Shown: positions 32,476 to 40,609 of the stretch, one piece after another
Layout of the letters: the number at the start of each line of letters is the position of its first letter
Numbering within the stretch: the stretch's first letter is position 1
Origin: Lelliottia jeotgali
GTDB taxonomy: Bacteria; Pseudomonadota; Gammaproteobacteria; Enterobacterales; Enterobacteriaceae
Length of the DNA stretch: 64,000 nucleotides
Direction of reading: 5' to 3'
Assembly (NCBI GenBank): GCA_002271215.1
Contig: CP018628.1
Span: forward strand, 558,001 to 622,000
The notes under the pieces: model-generated
Seen by the model: only the letters and a program-made list of their open reading frames with translations
The model's database searches: none
Told to the model about the DNA's origin: nothing
Made by a program: the position numbers and the translations under genes

Positions 32476-34859
32476 TACAGTAAAGGCTCCAGTTCTTCTT
32501 TCAGGGCTTTACTATCACGGATCATCTCGGGTGTGAGCTGCTTCAGTTCCTGCAAGCGCTCGGTAAGTTGTTCTTGTTCGAATTGATTATTTTTATGATC
32601 TTCTGTGCTTTGTATTAATGTATTACGCAGCTGCTCTACTTTGCTTTTGAAAGCAGTGAAGAAGATCTCAATCTCTTTGAGGATTGGCTTGTTGATATGG
32701 CTATCTATCGCCAGATTCATCTCTTTAAAATGCTGTAAAGTCTGTTTCATCACCGCATCTCTGATTTTATGAATATCTACGACGCTTCGGGTCACATTCA
32801 CGCTGTAATCTTCCCAGCCCCAGTCATCGGTATTAAACCATCGACAGACTGTTCCCCAGGCGCCTTTTGAACGACGGCTACGCGTTTCGCTGTAGGTTTT
32901 CTCTTCCAGCAAATTGGTCATGCGCGTGGTGATCGAAAGGTTGGTTTGCAGCTCCTGAACTTTTGGGAAGTTAATGCTTACGGTAAAACCATCGTCCTCA
33001 AGACGAGTATTAATCTGATGCGCAATGCGGTCGACAGCCTGAATGGCATTCCCCTGGAAACTGTCTGCGATACCATTCACTATTTGACTGAGCGTTGGCT
33101 TAATTTTATGTTCTGTTTCTGCAAGTAAATCTGTCACCGATGTTTCAATTTGCTCGATAAACTTAACGGCATCACTTTGGCTGGTGAATTTGACCTCTGG
33201 GTTATTCGGGTCGAAATCCTGCTCCCGGGTTGTGGTATTACCCTTCAGACCCCGAACAATTGAACCGATTAGGCTGACATTTAATGGCACCCGGGTATTC
33301 TGGAGGGCGAGTTCTTCTTTTTCTTTACGCTTCCCATTCTTGAAATATTCATCAAGATCGCTGTTCAGTTTTATTTCAGCCTGGCGGAGTAGCGCATCTG
33401 TTTCATGAGTAATCCCCTTCATCGCGCGCTTAACTTCCGCATCCACATCTTTCTGGCAGGTACTGATGCTATCGATATCACTGAGTAGCCCGGTGATCTG
33501 CATTTGTAATGCCTGAATGCTGGTCTTCAGCCCCTGGTGGCGGATTGAAAGATACTCGTTGGCATTTTCAGCATTTTGCACCAATTTGGCGGCGGCGGAA
33601 TCGACGGCAAGAGCGGCGGCTTTGGCATGCGCGGCCTGAATAACTTCGGTAATTAATTTATCAAATAACGAACGACGCCATATGCTGCCGGCGCTCGCAA
33701 TAACACGCTCTTTATCGGCGAGTACTGACTCTTCCCACGCATAGCCAAATGCTAATTGCGCGAAATCTTCCACCCACTCTTCATTTACTGAGAGTTCGCC
33801 GTTCTGGCTGATCACACTACGCGCCCGGTTAGCTAAAAACGCATGACGAGAGGAACCTGGGTAAACACGATCGCTGCTTAGCGCGCCATTTTTAAGCATG
33901 GCAGGGACCGTCTGCTTCACTGTCTCGGCGGTATCGCTATTGCGATCTTTCTGATCAAATTTATTAACGAGTATAAACAGTCGGCCTGCGGCAACTTCGG
34001 CAATGTCATTCAGTTCCTGACGAACTTGCTGATCTGCCTCGGAATTTAATTGTGTGTAATCCATCACGGCAAGCACAGCGGACGCTTTTTGTAGCTGATC
34101 GCGCATCATCGCTTGTAATTTGGGTTGGCCCGCTTCATTTGGTCCTGGGGTGTCGAGCAGTGTCAGCGTGCCCTGGCTATCGTCCAATCCGTTCAGATGG
34201 CTGAATTCAACTTCGATGACCGGAAGTTCGTGAACCTCTTCATAGGATTCAAACGGGAATTCAACGCCCAGTGCTGTTGCAAGGCGAACCAGATCGTTTA
34301 GCGAGGCCAGACATTTGAAAATTTCTGCTTCACCGCAATAGTCATTTTTAAGCCAGCTGTCATCTGCGGCAATACTCAACAACTTGCGTTTTTCCTGGTC
34401 TTTATTCAGCTCAAGGACCTTTTTCTTACCCTCTTCAGTGGTGATGGCTTTGTTTAAGGTCTTCAGCAGAGAGTGAATAGGTTCAATATTGTTTAGATGT
34501 AAATCCGGTGTGGTTTTTCCCTGAACGTGACGAATAAGCGTAGGAATCGAAGTCATGGGGCGGTTACGATTGGGAAGGATCTCTTTACCCACAATCGCGT
34601 TTATAGAGGTGGATTTGCCGGCTTTCATCGTACCCACAACAGCAAGCACCATCTCCTTGCGTGTTATTTTGGTTTGCTCGCCTTTTAACTCTTCAATTCT
34701 TTTTTTGGCTTTGTCAGTGTTAAAAAGCTGCTCAGTGTGGCTTTGCTTGCTCTCGACGAGGACATTTGGCTCATCAACCATTTTTTCCAGCAAGTTGATA
34801 TTAAGCTGAAGTAACCTTTCTGCCTCGCTACATAACAGAGCAATGTTATTCTCGTGCAT
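32475..34859 (-). CDS. crfC: CrfC/RdcA (YjdA)-family dynamin-like GTPase
   Basis: A 794-residue dynamin-like protein. G1 is GTMKAGKST (76-84), followed by the strongly conserved ILPNRNRPMTSIPTLIRH, G3 is LDTPGPNEAGQ and G4 is VNKFDQKD. Long helical stalk segments follow. E. coli CrfC (742 residues) binds the beta clamp and influences nucleoid positioning, and with RdcB affects c-di-GMP signalling. Here the GTPase heads a five-gene operon including a patatin phospholipase, which E. coli lacks beside yjdA. AAGGAC precedes the ATG. Confidence 0.85.
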   Translation of the reverse strand: MHENNIALLCSEAERLLQLNINLLEKMVDEPNVLVESKQSHTEQLFNTDKAKKRIEELKGEQTKITRKEMVLAVVGTMKAGKSTSINAIVGKEILPNRNRPMTSIPTLIRHVQGKTTPDLHLNNIEPIHSLLKTLNKAITTEEGKKKVLELNKDQEKRKLLSIAADDSWLKNDYCGEAEIFKCLASLNDLVRLATALGVEFPFESYEEVHELPVIEVEFSHLNGLDDSQGTLTLLDTPGPNEAGQPKLQAMMRDQLQKASAVLAVMDYTQLNSEADQQVRQELNDIAEVAAGRLFILVNKFDQKDRNSDTAETVKQTVPAMLKNGALSSDRVYPGSSRHAFLANRARSVISQNGELSVNEEWVEDFAQLAFGYAWEESVLADKERVIASAGSIWRRSLFDKLITEVIQAAHAKAAALAVDSAAAKLVQNAENANEYLSIRHQGLKTSIQALQMQITGLLSDIDSISTCQKDVDAEVKRAMKGITHETDALLRQAEIKLNSDLDEYFKNGKRKEKEELALQNTRVPLNVSLIGSIVRGLKGNTTTREQDFDPNNPEVKFTSQSDAVKFIEQIETSVTDLLAETEHKIKPTLSQIVNGIADSFQGNAIQAVDRIAHQINTRLEDDGFTVSINFPKVQELQTNLSITTRMTNLLEEKTYSETRSRRSKGAWGTVCRWFNTDDWGWEDYSVNVTRSVVDIHKIRDAVMKQTLQHFKEMNLAIDSHINKPILKEIEIFFTAFKSKVEQLRNTLIQSTEDHKNNQFEQEQLTERLQELKQLTPEMIRDSKALKEELEPLL

Positions 34860-35048
34860 TCTTTGTCCTTAAAATTTATTCGCTGTGCTTAATCAAGTAA
34901 TTAACGGCAATTCTCTGGGAAACTTAAGTCCAATTCCCACCTAATTCTGGGGGATTGTAACCCCTGGCAGTGTCAGGGTATGTCAGCGTAGCCTTTGCGC
35001 CGTCGCAATGTTATGGTTCCTGCGCCACCCGCTCACACAAACGCCACC

Positions 35049-36023
35049 ATGAACTCTGCCGCACTGCCTTATTCGTCAACCAAACGCCTGTTCTGCGTTG
35101 AGGATTTCATCGGCTTTGGCGAGCGCTACGGCATTGATTACCGCTTCCCGCATCTGGCCGATAACGCCAGCCGCAACAGTCCCGTTCTCCACGGCGATGT
35201 CGAAGAGATGACGCTCTCCTCCGGCATTTCGCTCACGCATTCCGACGTGCGCGTGCTTCAGCCCTACGAAACCACCTCTCGCCACAGTAGCCCGCTGTAT
35301 ATGCTGGTGGTGCTGGAAGGGTGTGTCACGCTGACGCTCAATGGCCAGGAATATCAGGTGCTGCCGGGCATGGCGTTTAGTTCACAGCTGAGCGAACAGC
35401 AGGCGATGAGTGCCCGTCACGATGCGAACAGTACCCTGAAAACCCTCTCTTTTGGCGTTTACCCAAACAATGCCGATCGCGAGAGTTTACTGGAAACACT
35501 GCTCCAGGAATGGCAGCGCCTGCAAGCGCCGACGTTCGTCTGGCCGGTGCCTGGGTTTGTGCTGATCGGCATTCAGCATGCGCAGCAGAAGGGCCTGAGC
35601 GCCGTGTCACGCAAGCTGCTGCTGGAAGGACTGATGTATCAGTTGCTCGGTCACGGTCTGAATCAGTGCCAGCCGCAGACGACTCGCGGTGCGTTGCCGC
35701 AGTGTGGTGAACATGCGCGTCTGGAACATATCCGTCGTATGCTTGAACAGTCGCCGGAACAGGAATACACGCTGGCACAGCTGGCGGCACAGGCGGCGAT
35801 GAGTTCCGGCAGCCTGCGGACTAAATTCCGTCAGGCCTACGGAAAAACGGTGTTCGATTACCTGCGCGACTGCCGCCTTGAACTGGCGCGCTGCTATTTA
35901 CTGGAAGGACATAGCGTGCAGCAGGCCGCGTGGATGTCCGGCTATCAGCACGCGACCAACTTTTCCACCGCGTTTCGCCGTCGCTACGGCATCTCTCCGA
36001 GCGACGTACGCCGACACGGCTAA
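35049..36023 (+). CDS. AraC-family regulator of the siderophore receptor
   Basis: A protein of about 324 residues (start uncertain: ATG at 35049, or 35013 for 12 more residues; neither has a clear ribosome-binding site). The last 100 residues contain the double AraC helix-turn-helix (YTLAQLAAQAAMSSGSLRTKF, VQQAAWMSGYQHATNFSTAFRRRYG). The N-terminal cupin-like half probably senses a ferric siderophore, as in PchR/FoxR-type activators. It is co-oriented with the downstream TonB-dependent receptor gene 139 bases later. Confidence 0.85.
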   Translation: MNSAALPYSSTKRLFCVEDFIGFGERYGIDYRFPHLADNASRNSPVLHGDVEEMTLSSGISLTHSDVRVLQPYETTSRHSSPLYMLVVLEGCVTLTLNGQEYQVLPGMAFSSQLSEQQAMSARHDANSTLKTLSFGVYPNNADRESLLETLLQEWQRLQAPTFVWPVPGFVLIGIQHAQQKGLSAVSRKLLLEGLMYQLLGHGLNQCQPQTTRGALPQCGEHARLEHIRRMLEQSPEQEYTLAQLAAQAAMSSGSLRTKFRQAYGKTVFDYLRDCRLELARCYLLEGHSVQQAAWMSGYQHATNFSTAFRRRYGISPSDVRRHG

Positions 36024-36119
36024 CCTACTTTTCCCCATCGCGCGAATATCTCGCATACGGTTTGTCATTGCGCATACGTAACCTGGCGTCACGGATAGCT
36101 GTTTGCATTCTCAAAAAGG

Positions 36120-36134
36120 TAATAATTCTTATTA
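36120..36134 (+). promoter_or_regulatory. Fur-box-like palindrome
   Basis: TAATAA-TTC-TTATTA is a perfect inverted repeat close to the 7-1-7 Fur consensus and lies 29 bases before the receptor start. Iron repression is expected for such a gene. Confidence 0.55.
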
Positions 36135-36162
36135 ACAATTAGAAATACCTTTGGAGAATTTC

Positions 36163-38253
36163 ATGTTCGCTCAATCACGGCTGGCACTGCTGGTGGGATG
36201 CGTTACCGGCAGCGTTGCATTCCCTTTGCTGGCGCAGGATACGCCGAAAACCGAAACCGTTGTGGTCACCTCGCAAATGCAAAGTGGCGCGACCAAACTC
36301 GAAACGCCGGATATCGAAACCCCGCAGTCGGTGTCGATCGTGACCCGCGAGCAGTTTGAAGAGCAGGGAGCGACCAGCGTGCGTCAGGCCGTGAGTTATA
36401 CGCCGGGCGTATACAGCAACCAGATCGGTGCATCGAACCGCTTTGATTACATTGTGATGCGTGGTTTCTCCGACGGTAGCCTGGATAACATCTACCTCGA
36501 CGGCCTGAAGATGATGGGGGACACCAACTCCCACAGTTCGCTGGTGGTCGATCCGTGGTTCCTGGAAAATATTGAAGTCGTTCGTGGTCCGGCATCCGTG
36601 CTGTACGGGCGTTCATCTCCGGGCGGGATTGTGGCACTCACTTCGCGCAAACCGTCATTTGATGCGGGCGGTGAAATCAAACTCTTCGCCGGGAATAACG
36701 ATCAGCGCGGGGCAATGTTCGATGTCACCGGCCCGCTGGACGACAACGACCGTGTAGCGGCGCGTCTGAGCGGGATGACCCGCTACGCCGATTCGCAGTT
36801 CGGCCCGCTGAAAGAAGAACGCTACGCGCTGATGCCGAGCCTGACCTGGCGCATCACCGACAACACGCGTCTCGATCTGATGGCCTATCTGCACCGCGAT
36901 CCGGAAGGCGGTAGCCACTCTGGCCTGCCATACGAGGGAACCGTGGTTCCGCACGATGGCAAGAAAATTTCCAATACCTTCTTTGAAGGCGAGGACGATT
37001 ACGACAAATACGACCGCCGCGAGAACATGGTCGGCTACAACATCGAGCACATGTTTGATAGCGGCTGGTCGGTGCGCCAGAAACTGCGCTACCTGCACAC
37101 CAAAGTCGAGCTGAATCAGGTGTATGCCGCAGGCTGGCTGAACGAAACCGATCTGAATCGCGGTTATTCCGGTTCCGACGAGAAGATGAACGCTATCACC
37201 CTGGACAACCAGGTCGACGGCAGCTTCGATACCTGGGCGGTGAACCATCGCGTGCTGATTGGCCTGGATTATCAGGATCGCAGCAACAATACCACCGGCT
37301 ACTATGGCGGCTTCCCGCCGATTAACGCTTTCCATCCGGTGTACGGCGCGAAGCCGGATTACATCACCATGTACAGCAAAGAGAAGCACAAGCTGCGCCA
37401 GACCGGCTATTACTTACAGGATCAGATGTCGATCGACCGCTGGCGTCTGACGCTGGGCGGGCGGTACGATCAGGTGAGCGTTTCCAATATCGACAAGCTC
37501 AACAACAGCCGTAGCGATCTGGATAAAAACAACTTCAGCAGCCGTGCGGCGTTACTGTATCTGTTCGACAACGGTATCGCGCCGTACATCAGCTACTCCA
37601 CCGCGTTCACGCCGACCAGTTTTGCCGATGAAAATGGCCAGATTCTCGATCCAATGAAAGGCAAGCAGTGGGAAGCGGGCGTGAAGGTTGAGCCAGAAGG
37701 CATGAACAGCCAGTTCAGCGCGTCGGTGTTCCGTATTAACCAGAAAAACATCGCCACCAAAGAGGAGCCGACCGATCCGTACCGTTCCATCGGTGAGATC
37801 GAATCTGAAGGCGTCGAGCTGGAAGCGATCGGCCAGTTGACCGACAGCCTGCGCGTGCAGGCGGCGTATACCTATACCGATATTCGCTATAAGAAGAGCA
37901 GTCCGGAAGAAGAGGGCAAACGTGCAGTTTACGCCCCGCGTAATATGGCCAGCACCTGGCTGAGTTACGATGTTAAAACCGGTCCGCTGGACGGCCTGAC
38001 GCTCGGTTCCGGCGTGCGTTACGTGAACGGCGTGACCAGCGATCGTCAGAACACGCACACGCTGCCGTCTTACACGCTGGTGGATTTGGCGGTGGGATAC
38101 GACCTGTCGAAACTGGGTGTGAAGGGGTTGAGCGCGCAGCTTAACGTCAATAACCTGACCGATGAAAGCTACGTAGCGGCCTGTAACTCGCTGTCATATT
38201 GCTACTTTGGTGCCGAGCGCAGCATTGTGGGCAGCGTTTCCTGGAAGTTCTGA
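36163..38253 (+). CDS. TonB-dependent ferric-siderophore receptor (FoxA/FhuA type)
   Basis: A 696-residue outer-membrane receptor. The signal peptide (FAQSRLALLVGCVTGSVAFPLLA) is followed by a TonB box-like TETVVVTS, the plug domain (ETPQSVSIVTREQF, VRQAVSYTPGVYS, IYLDGLKMMGD, VVRGPASVLYG) and a 22-strand barrel ending in aromatic F (SWKF). The C-terminal loop has a cysteine pair (AACNSLSYCYFG) seen in hydroxamate receptors such as FoxA and FhuA. The ligand is probably a hydroxamate, not proven. GGAGA lies six bases before the ATG, and a Fur-like box is upstream. Confidence 0.85.
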   Translation: MFAQSRLALLVGCVTGSVAFPLLAQDTPKTETVVVTSQMQSGATKLETPDIETPQSVSIVTREQFEEQGATSVRQAVSYTPGVYSNQIGASNRFDYIVMRGFSDGSLDNIYLDGLKMMGDTNSHSSLVVDPWFLENIEVVRGPASVLYGRSSPGGIVALTSRKPSFDAGGEIKLFAGNNDQRGAMFDVTGPLDDNDRVAARLSGMTRYADSQFGPLKEERYALMPSLTWRITDNTRLDLMAYLHRDPEGGSHSGLPYEGTVVPHDGKKISNTFFEGEDDYDKYDRRENMVGYNIEHMFDSGWSVRQKLRYLHTKVELNQVYAAGWLNETDLNRGYSGSDEKMNAITLDNQVDGSFDTWAVNHRVLIGLDYQDRSNNTTGYYGGFPPINAFHPVYGAKPDYITMYSKEKHKLRQTGYYLQDQMSIDRWRLTLGGRYDQVSVSNIDKLNNSRSDLDKNNFSSRAALLYLFDNGIAPYISYSTAFTPTSFADENGQILDPMKGKQWEAGVKVEPEGMNSQFSASVFRINQKNIATKEEPTDPYRSIGEIESEGVELEAIGQLTDSLRVQAAYTYTDIRYKKSSPEEEGKRAVYAPRNMASTWLSYDVKTGPLDGLTLGSGVRYVNGVTSDRQNTHTLPSYTLVDLAVGYDLSKLGVKGLSAQLNVNNLTDESYVAACNSLSYCYFGAERSIVGSVSWKF

Positions 38254-38274
38254 TGTAAGTCGGTGCGGCCTGGT

Positions 38275-38304
38275 GCCCGGTGGCGCTGCGCTTACCGGGC
38301 CTAC
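38275..38304. repeat. REP element
   Basis: Palindromic element beginning GCCCGGTGGCGCTGCGC and ending CCGGGCCTAC, downstream of the receptor gene. Confidence 0.8.
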
Positions 38305-38321
38305 GTGATGTGCGGGCTGAT

Positions 38322-38354
38322 GCCCTCACCCCAACCCTCTCCCACGGGAGAGGG
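38322..38354. repeat. Dispersed hairpin repeat (CCCTCTCCC/GGGAGAGGG)
   Basis: CCCTCACCCC plus a stem CCCTCTCCC/GGGAGAGGG. A second copy in opposite orientation lies at 46246-46279. Such elements are common between enterobacterial genes. Confidence 0.65.
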
Positions 38355-38403
38355 AGCAAACACCAAAAACGGCAACCTGTGGTCGCCGTTTTGCATTGAC
38401 CTT

Positions 38404-38435
38404 GTAGGCCGGGTAAGGCGCAGCCGCCACCCGGC
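38404..38435. repeat. REP element
   Basis: Inverse-orientation element beginning GTAGGCCGGGTAAGGCGC and ending CACCCGGC. With the element at 38275 it frames the repeat cluster between two convergent genes. Confidence 0.8.
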
Positions 38436-38467
38436 AAAACTACTCTTCCATCGCGATGTAAATCGCC

Positions 38468-39853
38468 TCACCCATTTTCTTTAACGCCTCGATTTTTTTC
38501 GGTAGGCGGCAGGGCGACGTTAATCCGCAGGCAGTTGCGATACTTCCCGGAGGCCGAAAACAGCGATCCCGGCGCAGCCTGAATTTTCAGCGCACACAGC
38601 TGCTTACTGACGCACACCATGTCCACCTGTTCCGGTAACTCGACCCACAGCAAAAAACTTCCTTTTGGTCGCGTGACACAAATCTCACACGGAAAATATT
38701 GCCGCACCCAGCAAGTATAGCGTTCCATATTGTGCTGATAAATCTGACGCATACGGCGCACGTGGCGGTGATAATGTCCGTCACGAATAAACGCCGCGAC
38801 CGCCATCTGCGTGGCCGGGACGTTGAACCCGCCCGCCGCATATTTCATGTGCATCACCCGGTCGTAATAGCGGCCAGGGACAATCCAGCCCACGCGCAGT
38901 CCGGGCGCGACGGTTTTAGTAAACGAACTGCACAGCAGCACGCGACCGTCGATATCGAAAGAGTGAATGGTGCGCGGGCGCGGGTATTCTGCCGCCAGCT
39001 CGCCATAGATATCATCTTCGACGATCACAATATCGTGCCGCTGCGCCAGAGCCAGAACCTGCCGTTTGCGCGCTTCCGGCATGATAAACCCAAGCGGATT
39101 ATTGCAGTTGGGCACCAGGATCACGGCTTTGATCGGCCACTGTTCCAGCGCCAGTTCCAGAGCCTCAATGCTGATCCCGGTTTCAGGATCGGTTGGGATC
39201 TCGATCGCTTTGATATCAAACCCGCGCAACATCTGCATGGTGCCGTGAAACGACGGCGACTCCACCGCCACAATATCCCCCGGTTTGCACACCGACAGCA
39301 AAGCCAGAGACAGCGCGCCGTGACAGCCGTTGGTGATCACAATCTCTTCTGCCGCGACGGTCGAACCGCCGTCGAGCATCAGGCGCGCGATTTGCTCGCG
39401 CAGCTCTTTGCGACCTTCCAGCACATCGTAGCTCAGCATCTCTGCCGGATTGTGCTGTGCAATGCGGCTCATTTCGCGCCACAGGGGTTTCAGGCTCGGC
39501 TGGGTCAGACACGGCGAACCGCCGCCAAAGGAGATCATCTCGCGATCGCCGCGTGCATCAAGCAGCATCATCACGTCATCCCACTGAGTCACGTCAACCG
39601 GGCGCTGTACCGGGCGTGTCATCGCCGGGACGGGCGGCAGGGCTTTCTTCTGGGAAACAAAATAGCCGGAGCGCGGCTGGGGGGTGATCAGCTGTAGATT
39701 TTCGAGGATCTGATAGGCCTGCTGAATGGTACTGATGCTGACGCCATGCTCCTGGCTCAGTGTGCGCACCGATGGCAAGCGCTCGCCGCTACGATACAGC
39801 CCTTGTTCAATGCGCTGCGCCAGCAGATTGGCCAGATGTTGGTAACGGGTCAT
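38468..39853 (-). CDS. yjiR: MocR-family regulator YjiR, C-terminus frameshifted
   Basis: A 461-residue GntR-type winged helix (MTRYQHLANLLAQRIEQGLY) fused to a class I aminotransferase-like domain; the PLP lysine is in SSFTKTVAPGLRVGW. It closely resembles E. coli YjiR over its length, but after LPPTEKN the frame differs and stops early (GVKENG). A shift at the A7 tract (T7 at 38493-38499 on the plus strand) would restore a tail IEALKKMGEAIYIAMEE ending at 38440, matching the E. coli end. So the gene carries an indel, or uses slippage. It is divergent from yjiS as in E. coli. Confidence 0.85.
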   Translation of the reverse strand: MTRYQHLANLLAQRIEQGLYRSGERLPSVRTLSQEHGVSISTIQQAYQILENLQLITPQPRSGYFVSQKKALPPVPAMTRPVQRPVDVTQWDDVMMLLDARGDREMISFGGGSPCLTQPSLKPLWREMSRIAQHNPAEMLSYDVLEGRKELREQIARLMLDGGSTVAAEEIVITNGCHGALSLALLSVCKPGDIVAVESPSFHGTMQMLRGFDIKAIEIPTDPETGISIEALELALEQWPIKAVILVPNCNNPLGFIMPEARKRQVLALAQRHDIVIVEDDIYGELAAEYPRPRTIHSFDIDGRVLLCSSFTKTVAPGLRVGWIVPGRYYDRVMHMKYAAGGFNVPATQMAVAAFIRDGHYHRHVRRMRQIYQHNMERYTCWVRQYFPCEICVTRPKGSFLLWVELPEQVDMVCVSKQLCALKIQAAPGSLFSASGKYRNCLRINVALPPTEKNRGVKENG

Positions 39854-39874
39854 GCTGTATCCTCGATTATCCCC

Positions 39875-39975
39875 ATACAGATTCGGAAACCAGTACAGAT
39901 AGCGGCGAAAATCGCCATGCAGATTCATTTTTAGCGGATCTGTATGTTAAAGAAAAGTTGTTTTTGAATCTGTAT
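39875..39975. promoter_or_regulatory. Repeated operator cluster between yjiR and yjiS
   Basis: Five copies of an ATACAGATTC-like motif: ATACAGATTC at 39875, GTACAGAT at 39893, ATGCAGATTC at 39917, and in inverse orientation GGATCTGTAT at 39936 and GAATCTGTAT at 39966. MocR regulators bind direct and inverted repeats of this size, so this is probably the YjiR binding region. Confidence 0.65.
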
Positions 39976-40029
39976 TGTAAAGTGCCTTTCCGACGATGAT
40001 AGAGCCTCAAACAGAGTGAGGAGAAGATC

Positions 40030-40200
40030 ATGGAATTCAACGAAAACCGCCCGTTTCGCCCTTTTATCGGCTTCGTTTTAGTCTGGCAGGCGTTTGTGAA
40101 ATGGCGTCGTCGCGAGCAGACTCGGCGGCTTTTGCAGGGCATGAGCGACGAACAGCTGCGGGATGTCGGGTTAACGCGCAATGATGCAGGCAATTTCTGA
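40030..40200 (+). CDS. yjiS: YjiS, DUF1127 small protein
   Basis: A 56-residue arginine-rich protein ending with the DUF1127 motif (SDEQLRDVGLTRNDA). DUF1127 proteins in other bacteria bind RNA or affect phosphate and carbon metabolism; YjiS itself is uncharacterised. It is divergent from yjiR, as in E. coli, with the repeated operators between them, so YjiR probably controls it. Confidence 0.85.
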   Translation: MEFNENRPFRPFIGFVLVWQAFVKWRRREQTRRLLQGMSDEQLRDVGLTRNDAGNF

Positions 40201-40208
40201 AGGGCAGG

Positions 40209-40240
40209 GCATTTATCTGCAAGGGGGCGCAGATAAATGC
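40209..40240. terminator. Bidirectional terminator hairpin
   Basis: GCATTTATCTGC/GCAGATAAATGC, 12 perfect pairs with an eight-base loop, between yjiS and the convergent DUF4282 gene. Confidence 0.65.
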
Positions 40241-40247
40241 CTGAGGT

Positions 40248-40502
40248 TTACTCTGCGGTTGTTTTGCTGGTGTTTTCCGCAATGCGGCGCAGATATTCGT
40301 TATTTTTAAACGCCACCATGATCAGCTCGAACATCACGCGACAGCCGATCAGGCTGAAGATCATGCCGATAAAGCCGGTAAAAAGATGCTCGGTGAACAT
40401 GGAGTACACGCCACCGATCAGAATAAGCAGCATGGCGATCCAGTAGAAAAAGACCAGCACGCGCGGCGTTAACAGATAATCAAATCCTAAAATTGACTTC
40501 AT
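40248..40502 (-). CDS. DUF4282-family small membrane protein
   Basis: An 84-residue inner-membrane protein with two hydrophobic helices (about 13-33 and 41-62). The ATG at 40502 (MKSILGFDYLLTPRVLVFFYW) has AAGGA eight bases upstream; the longer frame is not supported. The family is widespread and functionally uncharacterised. Confidence 0.8.
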   Translation of the reverse strand: MKSILGFDYLLTPRVLVFFYWIAMLLILIGGVYSMFTEHLFTGFIGMIFSLIGCRVMFELIMVAFKNNEYLRRIAENTSKTTAE

Positions 40503-40609
40503 TTTCTTGTCCTTAGAAAAATGTCGGAACCCGACGAAATAAGCTCGCGGAGTATAACCAGAGTTATTCTGTCCCGTACACCTACGAAATTTACCGGGTC
40601 CGGATCGGG

